A stretch of DNA of 44,425 bases from an uncultured Acidimicrobiales bacterium (GCA_938023735.1 CALJDK010000067.1:1-44425); one strand, 5' to 3'; counted from the first letter of the stretch, positions 14,724 through 22,233 are shown. The notes: generated by a model not told the origin, from the sequence alone. Translations and numbers: made by a program.

Positions 14724-15310
14724 CCCAAGAGCTCGCGGACGTGGCCGGTCTCGTTCCAACTCACCACGGTTCGCAGGCCTGCGCTGTTGGCTTTGTAGCG
14801 AGCGATTCCGGTGTAATCGACCAGATAGTCGAACGGCGTCTCTGACCCAATGATCAGGCAGTGCACGCTGGCCATCACCATGCCGTGACAGAACACGGCC
14901 ACCCGCTTGCCGCTGTTATTGGCCACGATGTCGTCGACTGCGGTGGTGATGCGGGTCTTCCATGCTTCCCAGCCGCCGTGGTCGGCGAACAGAAAATACG
15001 GGTCGTCCTTCCACTGTTGGAGAAACTCGCCGTCGGGGTCCATCTCTTCGCTCGGTACGTAGTTGCCCGAGTGCTCATCGACCTCACGAATATCGTCGCG
15101 CAGCTCAATGGTCATGCCCGTTGCCTTTGCGAACGGCTCGGCGGTTTGATGCGCCCGGGTCATCGTGCTGGCGATGACATGGTCGATCTGCTCGCCTTGC
15201 AGAAACGCCGACACCCGTTCGGCTTGTTGATGCCCAATGTCGGCCAGCGGCGGGTTGGCCGACGAATCGTCGCGTTCGGGGCGGCCATGACGAACAAAAA
15301 TGAGTTCCAC
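14720..15310 (-). CDS. Histidine phosphatase family protein
   Basis: Read from GTG 15310, the 196-residue protein opens 'VELIFVRHGRPERDD', with the phospho-accepting His in the RHG motif. It continues with 'PPLADIGHQQAERVSAFL' and 'HVIASTMTRAHQTAEPFA', and has the second catalytic His in 'KRVAVFCHGMVMASVH'. It fits the phosphoglycerate-mutase-like superfamily; whether it acts on a sugar phosphate, nucleotide or other ester is not evident. An in-frame start at 15367 would overlap the divergent epimerase gene and add a non-conserved leader, so 15310 is preferred. The stop overlaps the MFS stop by 4 bases. Confidence 0.85.
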   Translation of the reverse strand: MELIFVRHGRPERDDSSANPPLADIGHQQAERVSAFLQGEQIDHVIASTMTRAHQTAEPFAKATGMTIELRDDIREVDEHSGNYVPSEEMDPDGEFLQQWKDDPYFLFADHGGWEAWKTRITTAVDDIVANNSGKRVAVFCHGMVMASVHCLIIGSETPFDYLVDYTGIARYKANSAGLRTVVSWNETGHVRELLG

Positions 15311-15357
15311 GGGCGACGAACCTAGGTGAACACCTCGGCATCTGCGAAACTCGTGGG

Positions 15358-16407
15358 ATGTCCGCACCTACCGCAACCCGCGAACCCTGGGGCACCAGCT
15401 CGGGCCACGCTCACCAGCCGCCCACCGCCATCGAACGGTGCCGGCTGACGGCGCCGGGACTCTCGATCGAGGTCATTACCTATGGTGCACATCTGGTGCG
15501 GGTCGAGGTGCCCGACAAGGCCGGCACCGTCGATAACGTGGTGCTTGAGCTTCCCGACCTCGCCGCCTACGAAGACGCCGACCGCAACCCGTCGATCGGC
15601 GCAATTGTCGGTCGGTTCGGAAACCGCATCGCCGCCGGTTCCTTCGAGCTCGATGGACAGCGGTATCAACTCGATACCAACCTGCCGCCCAACCATCTTC
15701 ATGGGGGACAAACCGGCTTTGGTCGATCTGCCTGGATGGTTGTGAGCCTTGAGGCGAGCGGCGACGCGGCCGAGTTGGTGCTGGAGTTTGTAAGCCCCGA
15801 CGGACACGAGGGCTACCCGGGTGAAGTCACGGCCCAGGCCACCTACCGGGTCGAGTCCCATCGTTTGACGATGAGCTACACGGCCACCACAACGGCGCCG
15901 ACCCCCATCAATCTCACCAATCACGCCTACTGGAATCTGGCTGGTGCCGAGAGGGCCAAGTCAGCCAACGAGGGTCTCACCGTCGAAGGCCACATCTTGC
16001 AGGTGATGGCCGACCGGTTTGTGGTGGTCGACCAGAGCGCCATCCCCACCGGCGAGTTGGCCGACGTCACCAACACCACCATGGATCTGCGAATCCCCAC
16101 CCAATTGTCCATACCGATCGAGGGTCAGAGCGGGTTCGATCATTGCTGGGTGATCGATGGCGACCCGACCCAGCCATTTGCCTCGGTGTCCGAAGCGTCT
16201 TCGGGACGGTCGATGCTGGTGAGCACCGATCAGCCCGGGGTGCAGGTGTATACCGGCAACTTCCTCGGCGGCGAGTTTCCTCCCCACGGGGCGCTGTGTC
16301 TCGAAACCCAACACCTTCCCGACAGCCCCAACCAGCCCACGTTTCCCTCAACCATCCTTCGCCCGGGGAAGACCTACTCGTCCACCACGGTTCATGACTT
16401 CGGCTGA
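15358..16407 (+). CDS. galM: Aldose 1-epimerase (galactose mutarotase family)
   Basis: The 349-residue protein converts alpha- and beta-anomers of aldoses. Recognisable are 'VEVITYGAHLVRVEVPDKAG', 'IGAIVGRFGNRIAAGSFELDG', 'NHLHGGQTGFGRSAW' with a substrate-binding His, 'INLTNHAYWNLAG' with the catalytic acid His, and 'GALCLETQHLPDSPNQPTFPS' with the catalytic base Glu. The length is normal. An unusual N-terminal leader of about 25 residues precedes the domain. The 3' end overlaps the next gene by 14 bases. No galactose-pathway genes are nearby, so the in vivo substrate is uncertain; sugar-1-P or related epimerases of this fold are alternatives. Confidence 0.88.
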   Translation: MSAPTATREPWGTSSGHAHQPPTAIERCRLTAPGLSIEVITYGAHLVRVEVPDKAGTVDNVVLELPDLAAYEDADRNPSIGAIVGRFGNRIAAGSFELDGQRYQLDTNLPPNHLHGGQTGFGRSAWMVVSLEASGDAAELVLEFVSPDGHEGYPGEVTAQATYRVESHRLTMSYTATTTAPTPINLTNHAYWNLAGAERAKSANEGLTVEGHILQVMADRFVVVDQSAIPTGELADVTNTTMDLRIPTQLSIPIEGQSGFDHCWVIDGDPTQPFASVSEASSGRSMLVSTDQPGVQVYTGNFLGGEFPPHGALCLETQHLPDSPNQPTFPSTILRPGKTYSSTTVHDFG

Positions 16408-17302
16408 GCTCACCCACTCTGCAGTGGCCGCGGCCCTCGGTGATGCACTCGACTACTCCTGGCTCGACGAACTTCCCACCACCGACGGCCCGCCCGACCT
16501 CCGAATGGGACTTCGTCGAATCGACGAGGATGCGTGGCTGCCGGCCGATGCGCTGAGCGAGCTTGAGCTTCGACACAAGCCGCAGCTCATCGCCGACAAC
16601 CCCGACATGGTGCTTTCCGAACCGGTGGCCGACGACGCCTGTAGCGAGCTGCTCAGCTTGATCGCGACAGCGACAGGCAAGATCGCGACAGCGACAAGCA
16701 AGGATGTTGATGTCTCTACCAGACTGAGGGCCGACACCGAACTCTCTGCAATCGATGCAGCCGGGAGGCTGGTACCTGAGGACCTCGTGGTGCTGCTGCC
16801 GGACACCGCCGGCGTGTACCGCGTGGTTGCGGGCAGCGTGGTTTTTCCGAACCAATGGCAGCTGGTCGACAAGATAGGCACGACGCTTCTCGAAACCCAC
16901 GCGCCAACCGACGGCTACGCCGAACTTCTTGGCAGCAAAGTCGACGCAATGTTTGCCGGGCTCGAACCTGGTCGGCTGATGGCGCGTCGGAACTGGTTCT
17001 TTCACGATCACGACCGGTACGTGCAGCTTGCCCATACGACCGGTCGATCGATCGCCGAAGCAACCCAGGTCGAACCCCTCTGGCTCAGAAGCGAGCGGCA
17101 AACCCTACGACGACTCCCGCAGACGGGTGCGATGATTTTCACCATTCGTACTCAGATGGCGCCGATTGCCGAACTCCGGAAACGGAAACCGGTTGCTGCT
17201 GCCGTGGCCGACCACCTTGCGGCTGCGAGCCCCCGAGGCCTGGCGGTGAAAGACGCAGCGGGCCGAGCCGACGCCCTGATCAGCTACCTTCGCACGAGCT
17301 GA
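16394..17302 (+). CDS. DUF3445 / haem-dependent oxidative N-demethylase-like protein
   Basis: The 302-residue protein has the DUF3445 core: 'RMGLRRIDEDAWLPAD', 'LVVLLPDTAGVYRVVAGSV', 'VFPNQWQLVDKIGTTLLETHAP', 'MARRNWFFHDHDRYVQ' and 'LRSERQTLRRLPQTGAMIFTIRT'. Characterised relatives are haem-containing oxygenases that demethylate small amines, acting with reductase subunits; none of those partners is next to this gene. A 21-bp duplication inserts I-A-T-A-T-G-K / I-A-T-A-T-S-K at about residues 90-103, between the N-terminal region and the core. It overlaps the epimerase gene by 14 bases, suggesting coupled translation. Family assignment is good; reaction and substrate are inference. Confidence 0.75.
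   Translation: MTSAELTHSAVAAALGDALDYSWLDELPTTDGPPDLRMGLRRIDEDAWLPADALSELELRHKPQLIADNPDMVLSEPVADDACSELLSLIATATGKIATATSKDVDVSTRLRADTELSAIDAAGRLVPEDLVVLLPDTAGVYRVVAGSVVFPNQWQLVDKIGTTLLETHAPTDGYAELLGSKVDAMFAGLEPGRLMARRNWFFHDHDRYVQLAHTTGRSIAEATQVEPLWLRSERQTLRRLPQTGAMIFTIRTQMAPIAELRKRKPVAAAVADHLAAASPRGLAVKDAAGRADALISYLRTS
16660..16701. repeat. 21-bp tandem duplication in the DUF3445 gene
   Basis: Units 16660-16680 and 16681-16701 differ at one base. Each contains an inner GCGACA doublet. They encode two IATAT(G/S)K heptapeptides and keep the frame. Confidence 0.9.
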
Positions 17303-17320
17303 TCACGGTAGCCTTCGGCC

Positions 17321-18505
17321 ATGGTTGAACTTGACTATCTGCCCTTCGACGCCGACAACCACTACTACGAAGGCCTCGATGCCTTCACCCGCCACGTCGA
17401 CCCCAAGATGGCCGCCCGCTGCGTGCAATGGTGCGACATCGGTGGCCGGAAACACCACGTGGTTGGTGGCGTGCTGAGCCACGCCGTGAAAAACCCCACA
17501 TGGGATCCCATCGCCAAGCCGGGCGCCCTTCACGATTTCTTCCGCGGGAACCCCGATGGCCGGTCGCCACTCGAAATGCTCGCCGAACGCGAACCGCTGC
17601 CGGCCGAATACATCGACCGCGACGCCCGAGTCGCAAAGCTCGACGAGCAGGGCCTGTCGAGCGTGTGGCTCTTCCCAACCCTCGGCGTGCTGTACGAAGA
17701 GCTGCTGCACAAAGACATTGGCGCCGTGAACACCCTCTTCACCGCCTTCAACACCTGGCTCGAAGAGGATTGGGGCTGCAACTACCAGGACAAGATCTTC
17801 GCCGCCCCCTACATGGCGCTTGGCGATGTCGATCACGCAGTTTCCGAACTTCAGGTTGCCCTCGACCGCGGCGCTCGCGTGGTGTGCATGCGCCCCGCGC
17901 CCGTGTTTACCGCCAGCGGTTTCAAATCGCCCGGCGACCCCATGTTCGACCCCTTCTGGTCGCTGGTGAACGAAGCAGGCGTGACCGTGGTGGTGCATGC
18001 CGGCGACAGCGGCTACTCGACCCAGGGCTACGCCGAGGACGGCTTCGGCTCTGACATCGGCGCTAACACCACATGGAAGCCCACCATCAAGGGCTTCAAC
18101 ATCGAGCGGGCAGCCTTTGATTGGCTCATCACCATGTCGTTCGAGCGCATGTACGAGCGCTTCCCCAACCTGCGCATCGCCTCGGTTGAGAACGGCTCGG
18201 ACTTCCTTGGCCAGTTGTTCCGAAAACTCGACCAGACCGCCCGAAAGTACCCGGGGTACTTCAAGGTCGATCCGGTCGAGTCCTACCGGGAACATGTGTG
18301 GATGAACCCGTTCTGGGAAGACGATGTCAACGAGATTGTCGAGCTGATGGGTGCCAATCGGGTCATCTTTGGATCCGACTGGCCCCACATCGAGGGAATG
18401 CCTCAGCCGCTCGACTACCTGGTTGAGCTCAAGTCTTTCGACGCTGCAGATCAGCGCAAGATCCTGCTCGACAATGTCAGCGAGCTCAACGAGCGAGCAG
18501 AGTGA
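17321..18505 (+). CDS. Amidohydrolase-2 family metal-dependent hydrolase
   Basis: The 394-residue TIM-barrel protein opens with 'LPFDADNHYYEGLDAFTRHV', the D-x-D-x-H metal site of amidohydrolase-2 (ACMSD-like) enzymes. Later come 'VWLFPTLGV', 'VTVVVHAGDSGY' with a metal His, 'FPNLRIASVENGSDFL' and 'NRVIFGSDWPHIEGM' with the catalytic Asp. Relatives hydrolyse or decarboxylate aromatic or cyclic acids; the substrate here is not evident. Its start is 18 bases after the DUF3445 gene. The 3' end, including its TGA, lies in a 26-bp tandem repeat, so the last residues (SELNERAE) are repeat-encoded. It converges on the acyltransferase gene. Confidence 0.85.
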   Translation: MVELDYLPFDADNHYYEGLDAFTRHVDPKMAARCVQWCDIGGRKHHVVGGVLSHAVKNPTWDPIAKPGALHDFFRGNPDGRSPLEMLAEREPLPAEYIDRDARVAKLDEQGLSSVWLFPTLGVLYEELLHKDIGAVNTLFTAFNTWLEEDWGCNYQDKIFAAPYMALGDVDHAVSELQVALDRGARVVCMRPAPVFTASGFKSPGDPMFDPFWSLVNEAGVTVVVHAGDSGYSTQGYAEDGFGSDIGANTTWKPTIKGFNIERAAFDWLITMSFERMYERFPNLRIASVENGSDFLGQLFRKLDQTARKYPGYFKVDPVESYREHVWMNPFWEDDVNEIVELMGANRVIFGSDWPHIEGMPQPLDYLVELKSFDAADQRKILLDNVSELNERAE

Positions 18506-18550
18506 TTGAGCTCAACGAGCGAGCAGAGTGATTGCGCTCAACGAGCGAGC
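18482..18550. repeat. 26-bp tandem repeat at the amidohydrolase stop codon
   Basis: Two identical 26-base units (18482-18507, 18508-18533) and a partial third (18534-18550) lie in tandem. Unit 1 holds the last codons and the TGA (18503-18505) of the amidohydrolase. The other copies are intergenic and run to 4 bases before the acyltransferase stop. Confidence 0.92.
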
Positions 18551-18553
18551 CGG

Positions 18554-19957
18554 TTAGCCCTTCAGAACACCGTCTTTCAGAACACCGTGCCAAAGGCCAA
18601 GTAGGGCAGCGATACACACGCCGACGACGGCAACGCTTCCGCCGGCCCAGAACTTGAGGGCCACCGATAGCAGCGCAGCAGCGGCAAACAGCGACGGCAT
18701 GCCGCCGTTCCATGGGGTGCGAGGAGCCAGCAGTGCGGCCTGTTCGACCTTGGAAACCTTGGCGACGATTCCAACCAGGATGACCGAGGCAATCGCAAAC
18801 ATTGGAAGTTTCTGCATCCACCAGGCAAAGGTGCCGACGTCGGCGGTTGGAAGGATGTCGAAGGCCAACATGATGGCGCAGGCGGCAATGGCTGCCGTCA
18901 TGTGCCAGAGGTACACCGACATGGCGATGGCGTTGGCACCAACAACCGCCGACCAGGCGTTCTTGTTCTTTGTCAGAAATGCCGAGATTGCGGGAGCAAA
19001 GAACAGTGCCGTTGCGCTGTAGGCACCACCGAAGAGCAACAGGGCAAGCGATGGCGGGTGGGTTGGCGAGTTCTCGAGTCCGGGGAAGTGCACCATGGCG
19101 GTCGGCCATGGGCCAAGGGTTACGGCTGCGATCGCCGTGGTCCACAGGGTTGCGGCGACAGCAGCAAGCTTTCCGCCGGTGGGCAGCAAGCCGTCTCGCC
19201 AAGCGAAACCGGCCACCTGGAACAGCAGCCAACCGAGTACCCAGTTGAGGTGGGCAAGGTGATGCAGTACGGGAATGCCGCTAAAGCGAAGTGCTTCAAG
19301 GGCGCCGAACACGGTAAGGCCGGCAATCGCGAAGCGTGCCGGGTTCTTGCGGAACCGGGGGAGTACGAACGGTGCAAGCGCGGTATCGATGGTGTAGTTG
19401 CTGAGGAACCACAACGGGATAGCGGCGGCAGTTGCGGCGGCAGCAATGATGGCGCCCATTCCGGTGGCGTAGCCGGCCACGATGAGCACCGCCCACGTGC
19501 TTGCCAGGGTGATGGCTGGGGCCACCATGCGGCGAAGACGGGCGATAATCCAGTCCTGCGGACGAGCATCAGCTTTTGGTGAACCAGGAGTGCCGAAGTG
19601 GCTATCGAGCGACATCGCCGACGAGAAGCCGCCCACCACAAAGAACAGTGGCATGACCTGGAAGAGCCAGGTGATCCAACTCATCGAGGGGGCATATTCA
19701 AGAGCGTTACCGGCGATGAGTTCGCCGTTGGCGTCAAGGCCAACCGAGATGGCGGCCCAGTGGCCAAGAGCGACGGCCAACATGGCCACCGCCCGGTAGA
19801 AGTCGACGGCCCGGTTGCGGTCGGTCTTGGCCGCACCGGCCATATCTTTTAGGGAGAGGGCCGTTGGGGAGAGGGTCTTTGGGGAGAGGGTCTTTGGGGA
19901 GAGGGCCTTTGTAGAGAGGGCCTTTGTAGAGAGGGCGGCTTGCGCTGTTTTGTTCAT
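18554..19957 (-). CDS. Acyltransferase-3 family membrane protein with repeats at both ends
   Basis: The 467-residue protein has about ten membrane helices. The core begins 'DRNRAVDFYRAVAMLAVALGHW', the R-x-x-x-x-D-x-x-R-x-x-A...H signature of acyltransferase-3 proteins, and 'VMPLFFVVGGFSSAMSL' follows. Such proteins O-acetylate or O-succinylate sugars of surface polymers or lipids, which fits its place beside the polysaccharide locus. Residues 9-38 are six pentapeptides (LSTKA, LSPKT and variants) ahead of the core, and the last residues are GVLKD-GVLKG, a second 15-bp duplication. Without these the protein has normal family length. ATG 19957 is the only start that includes the leader; a start within it cannot be excluded. 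Confidence 0.85.
   Translation of the reverse strand: MNKTAQAALSTKALSTKALSPKTLSPKTLSPTALSLKDMAGAAKTDRNRAVDFYRAVAMLAVALGHWAAISVGLDANGELIAGNALEYAPSMSWITWLFQVMPLFFVVGGFSSAMSLDSHFGTPGSPKADARPQDWIIARLRRMVAPAITLASTWAVLIVAGYATGMGAIIAAAATAAAIPLWFLSNYTIDTALAPFVLPRFRKNPARFAIAGLTVFGALEALRFSGIPVLHHLAHLNWVLGWLLFQVAGFAWRDGLLPTGGKLAAVAATLWTTAIAAVTLGPWPTAMVHFPGLENSPTHPPSLALLLFGGAYSATALFFAPAISAFLTKNKNAWSAVVGANAIAMSVYLWHMTAAIAACAIMLAFDILPTADVGTFAWWMQKLPMFAIASVILVGIVAKVSKVEQAALLAPRTPWNGGMPSLFAAAALLSVALKFWAGGSVAVVGVCIAALLGLWHGVLKDGVLKG
18559..18588. repeat. 15-bp tandem duplication, C-terminus of the acyltransferase
   Basis: Units 18559-18573 and 18574-18588 differ at one base and encode the terminal GVLKD-GVLKG on the minus strand. 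It lies 8 bases from the end of the 26-bp repeat of the amidohydrolase, so two unrelated tandem repeats meet at this convergent junction. Confidence 0.9.
19844..19933. repeat. 15-bp tandem repeat, six units, N-terminus of the acyltransferase
   Basis: Six 15-bp units encode LSTKA, LSTKA, LSPKT, LSPKT, LSPTA and LSLKD on the minus strand. Neighbouring units are identical in pairs, indicating stepwise, recent expansion. Confidence 0.93.
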
Positions 19958-20207
19958 GTCTCCATTGAGCCATCAACGGACCCCTTCGTCTGCTGGGGAA
20001 ATCCCCCAAAACCCCTTAGGGGAACCCCCAACTGGGGCTAGGGCGGCAGGTCTACTAGCGTGTTCTTGCGCAACGGTGCTATCTACGCCACACTGGCTAG
20101 TAAGTACATTTCGTTACATTTCAGTCTTCCCCGCCCCCAGCGCTGACTTCGGCGGTCTCGAAAGATGCGCATCCCCCCAAAAAAGTGAAGATAACGAACC
20201 CGCCACT
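19958..20207. promoter_or_regulatory. Intergenic region with CCCC/GGGG dyads
   Basis: This 250-base region, the longest gene-free stretch here, separates the divergent acyltransferase and WecG-like genes. Between 19995 and 20043 it holds alternating runs: GGGG (19995), CCCCC (20003), CCCC-TTA-GGGG (20012-20022), CCCCC (20025) and CCCC-AACT-GGGG (20026-20037). An inverted repeat TACTAGC (20053-20059) / GCTAGTA (20096-20102) follows. These look like operator half-sites or alternative hairpins, not coding sequence. A related dyad lies in the other promoter region of the polysaccharide locus (32568-32580). No firm promoter boxes were assigned. Confidence 0.45.
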
Positions 20208-21182
20208 ATGACCACTATCGATCCGAGCTTGTCCACCGGCAGGACCTGCTGCACCTGGCCAGACCTTCCCCATCCGGGTGGTCTTTGTCCAGACCCCGAC
20301 ACGTCCCCGCGCCTGCGGCCCATCAACGTCGCGCCGCTTGAGCGCAGCACCATGTTTGGCGTCGAGGTCACCGCAATCACCAGTCCCGACATGCTCAGCC
20401 TTATTGGCGATCATGTCGGCTCTCGGCTGCCGCTCACTATCTTTCATCAGAACCTTCACAGCGCCTACCTTCAGCAGCGCCACGAGGCCGTCCGTCGGGC
20501 CTACACCTCGGCCGACGTTGCCTATATCGACGGCATGCCCTTTGTTGTCCAGGGGCGCCTACTCGGTGGCACGGTCGACCGTAGCCATCGCAACACCTAC
20601 CTCGACTGGTACGACAGTCTTCTCACCACCGCTCAAGAACAAGAGTGGCGAGTCTTCTTTCTTGGCGGAACCCCCGAGGCACTCAAGCTTGGTACCGATG
20701 TTCTGAGCGAGCGATTCCCCAATCTGATGCTCGAAGGCCACGACGGCTTCTTCGATGCGTCGCCGAACTCGTCGGAAACCCGCGATGTCATCGATCAGAT
20801 CAATGACTTTGGGGCCGATGTGGTTCTCGTTGGTATGGGCATGCCGCGCCAAGAGCTTTGGGTAGCCGCCAACCGTCGCCATCTCCGGGTCCCCGTCACC
20901 GTCACCGTCGGTGCGGGCATGGATTATGTGGCTGGGCTTATCCCAACCCCTCCTCGCTGGATGGGCAAGTACGGCCTCGAGTGGATGCACCGGTTGGTTT
21001 CCGAACCTCGCCGCCTCTGGCGTCGCTACCTCGTCGAACCCGTCTACCTTCTGCCGGTGTGGAGCCGCGAGATTGTCGACGGTCGGGTTCCCAGCCGTTT
21101 CCGGTCAGCCCGAAGCCGTGACGGTGTGGCAAGCAACAGCGTTGCCGACCGCCCGAAGCTGCAAGCTGTTCGGCGAGACTAA
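20208..21182 (+). CDS. WecG/TagA/CpsF-family (GT26) glycosyltransferase
   Basis: Members transfer N-acetylmannosamine(-uronate) or similar sugars to a lipid-PP-GlcNAc acceptor at the inner membrane face. In this 324-residue protein, the domain starts at 'MFGVEVTAITSPDML' and includes 'IFHQNLHSAYL', 'DVAYIDGMPFVV', 'WRVFFLGGTPEALKLG', 'GHDGFFD', 'ADVVLVGMGMPRQELWV', 'VTVTVGAGMDYVAG' and 'WMGKYGLEWMHRLVSEPRRLWRRYL'. The leader from ATG 20208 is about 48 residues with three Cys and many Pro and is not typical; ATG 20352 is an alternative start giving the bare domain. It is the only plus-strand gene between the acyltransferase and the minus-strand cluster, and probably adds an early sugar to the polymer's lipid-linked unit. 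Confidence 0.88.
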   Translation: MTTIDPSLSTGRTCCTWPDLPHPGGLCPDPDTSPRLRPINVAPLERSTMFGVEVTAITSPDMLSLIGDHVGSRLPLTIFHQNLHSAYLQQRHEAVRRAYTSADVAYIDGMPFVVQGRLLGGTVDRSHRNTYLDWYDSLLTTAQEQEWRVFFLGGTPEALKLGTDVLSERFPNLMLEGHDGFFDASPNSSETRDVIDQINDFGADVVLVGMGMPRQELWVAANRRHLRVPVTVTVGAGMDYVAGLIPTPPRWMGKYGLEWMHRLVSEPRRLWRRYLVEPVYLLPVWSREIVDGRVPSRFRSARSRDGVASNSVADRPKLQAVRRD

Positions 21183-21195
21183 CCAGCAAACTGTG

Positions 21196-21246
21196 CTCGG
21201 CCGGTAAATCAACTCGGCGGGCCAACCAGCTCGGCGAGCTAGCCTT
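21196..21246. repeat. 17-bp degenerate tandem repeat between convergent genes
   Basis: CTCGGC recurs at 21196, 21213 and 21230, exactly 17 bases apart, with partial similarity of the intervening bases. It fills the 67-base gap between the WecG-like stop and the GT2 stop. No hairpin with a T-run is evident, so I do not call a terminator. Confidence 0.5.
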
Positions 21247-21249
21247 GCT

Positions 21250-22233
21250 CTAGTCCCACCAGCCAGAGTCTTGACGATCGGTGGTTCCGGCAAACTTTCC
21301 GAGCGCGCCTGCGCCCTGGTGGATTGCCGCCGACATTGCACCGCGGTTCATGGTTAGCGCGCCAAGCACGAGGCGAACGCCGGCTTCGCTGAATCGGCCA
21401 ACACTCTTGGCGAGCTCAACCCAAGGTTGGGATCCGGTGGCGAGTCGTAGGGCCCGCGAGTAGTTGCGGTAGGCGTTGAACTGCCGGCGCATGACCCAAC
21501 GAAACTGGGTGCGGTCTTCGGGGACTTCGGTGGTGGCGATCGCTTCGTCGCACCAGACCATGCGGTGCCCGGCCTTCGTGAGCTGAAAGCCGAGGAAGAC
21601 ATCTTCGCCGCCGGTGGCGTTGAAGCGAGTGTCAAACGCTCCGGCTTCTGCATTGCCAACAGTCTCGCGAATGTGGCGGAGTGCCTCGGCCGAAACCAAA
21701 AGGTTTCCCACGCCGAATCGTTTCACCGTGGATCCGGTGGGGAATGACTCGGCAATATGGAGCCCGGCATCGATGTACCAGGACGGGGGTTCGAACGAGA
21801 AGCGTTCGGGCACTGGCCCAGCAACCGACGACGCGCCGGTTCTTTCGGCAGTGGCGAGAAGCAGGGCAAGCCAGTTGGTTACCGGACGTTCATCGTCGTC
21901 GATAAACGCAAGCCAGTCGGCACCATGCTCGAGAGCTTTGGCCACCGAAGCATTGCGAGCCGGCACCACGCCACGTTCGGGGACGGCAACGTAGACCAGG
22001 TCATGCGGGTAGCGAGTTTGCTGAAGTGCCTCAACGGTGTCGCGCGCGCTTTCGGTCGGATCGTTGTCGGCCACAACCACTGTCACGCTTTCGGGCGTTG
22101 CGTCGGCTTCTTGGCCGGCAAGATCCTGGGCGGCAAGATCCTGGGCAGCAAGATCAGCAAGGAGTACCGAAAGTTGTTCGGGTCGTTGGTAGGTCGCGAT
22201 GCATACCGCAACCTTTGCTCTGGTCGGCTTCAC
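21250..22233 (-). CDS. GT2-family glycosyltransferase with a repeat in the Rossmann core
   Basis: The 327-residue GT-A enzyme has 'KVAVCIATYQRPEQLSVLLADL' at the N-terminus, 'VTVVVADNDPTESARDTVEAL', the nucleotide-sugar DxD-type motif in 'WLAFIDDDERPVTNWLALLL', and a 'GGEDVFLGFQLTKAG' acceptor-side motif carrying the likely catalytic Asp. Residues 27-41 are three DLA(A/G)Q pentapeptides from a 15-bp tandem repeat, placed in the loop between the first helix and second strand. It is the last gene of the minus-strand polysaccharide operon, 14 bases after another GT2 gene. The sugar donor is unknown. Confidence 0.88.
   Translation of the reverse strand: MKPTRAKVAVCIATYQRPEQLSVLLADLAAQDLAAQDLAGQEADATPESVTVVVADNDPTESARDTVEALQQTRYPHDLVYVAVPERGVVPARNASVAKALEHGADWLAFIDDDERPVTNWLALLLATAERTGASSVAGPVPERFSFEPPSWYIDAGLHIAESFPTGSTVKRFGVGNLLVSAEALRHIRETVGNAEAGAFDTRFNATGGEDVFLGFQLTKAGHRMVWCDEAIATTEVPEDRTQFRWVMRRQFNAYRNYSRALRLATGSQPWVELAKSVGRFSEAGVRLVLGALTMNRGAMSAAIHQGAGALGKFAGTTDRQDSGWWD
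22111..22155. repeat. 15-bp tandem repeat, three units, in a GT2 gene
   Basis: Three 15-bp units encode D-L-A-A-Q, D-L-A-A-Q and D-L-A-G-Q on the minus strand. They are in frame and extend a surface loop of the GT-A fold. Confidence 0.88.

Noticed and set aside
20053..20102. TACTAGC...GCTAGTA inverted repeat as an attachment or recombination site
   Set aside because: The arms are only 7 bases with a 36-base spacer, and no integrase or target duplication is present.
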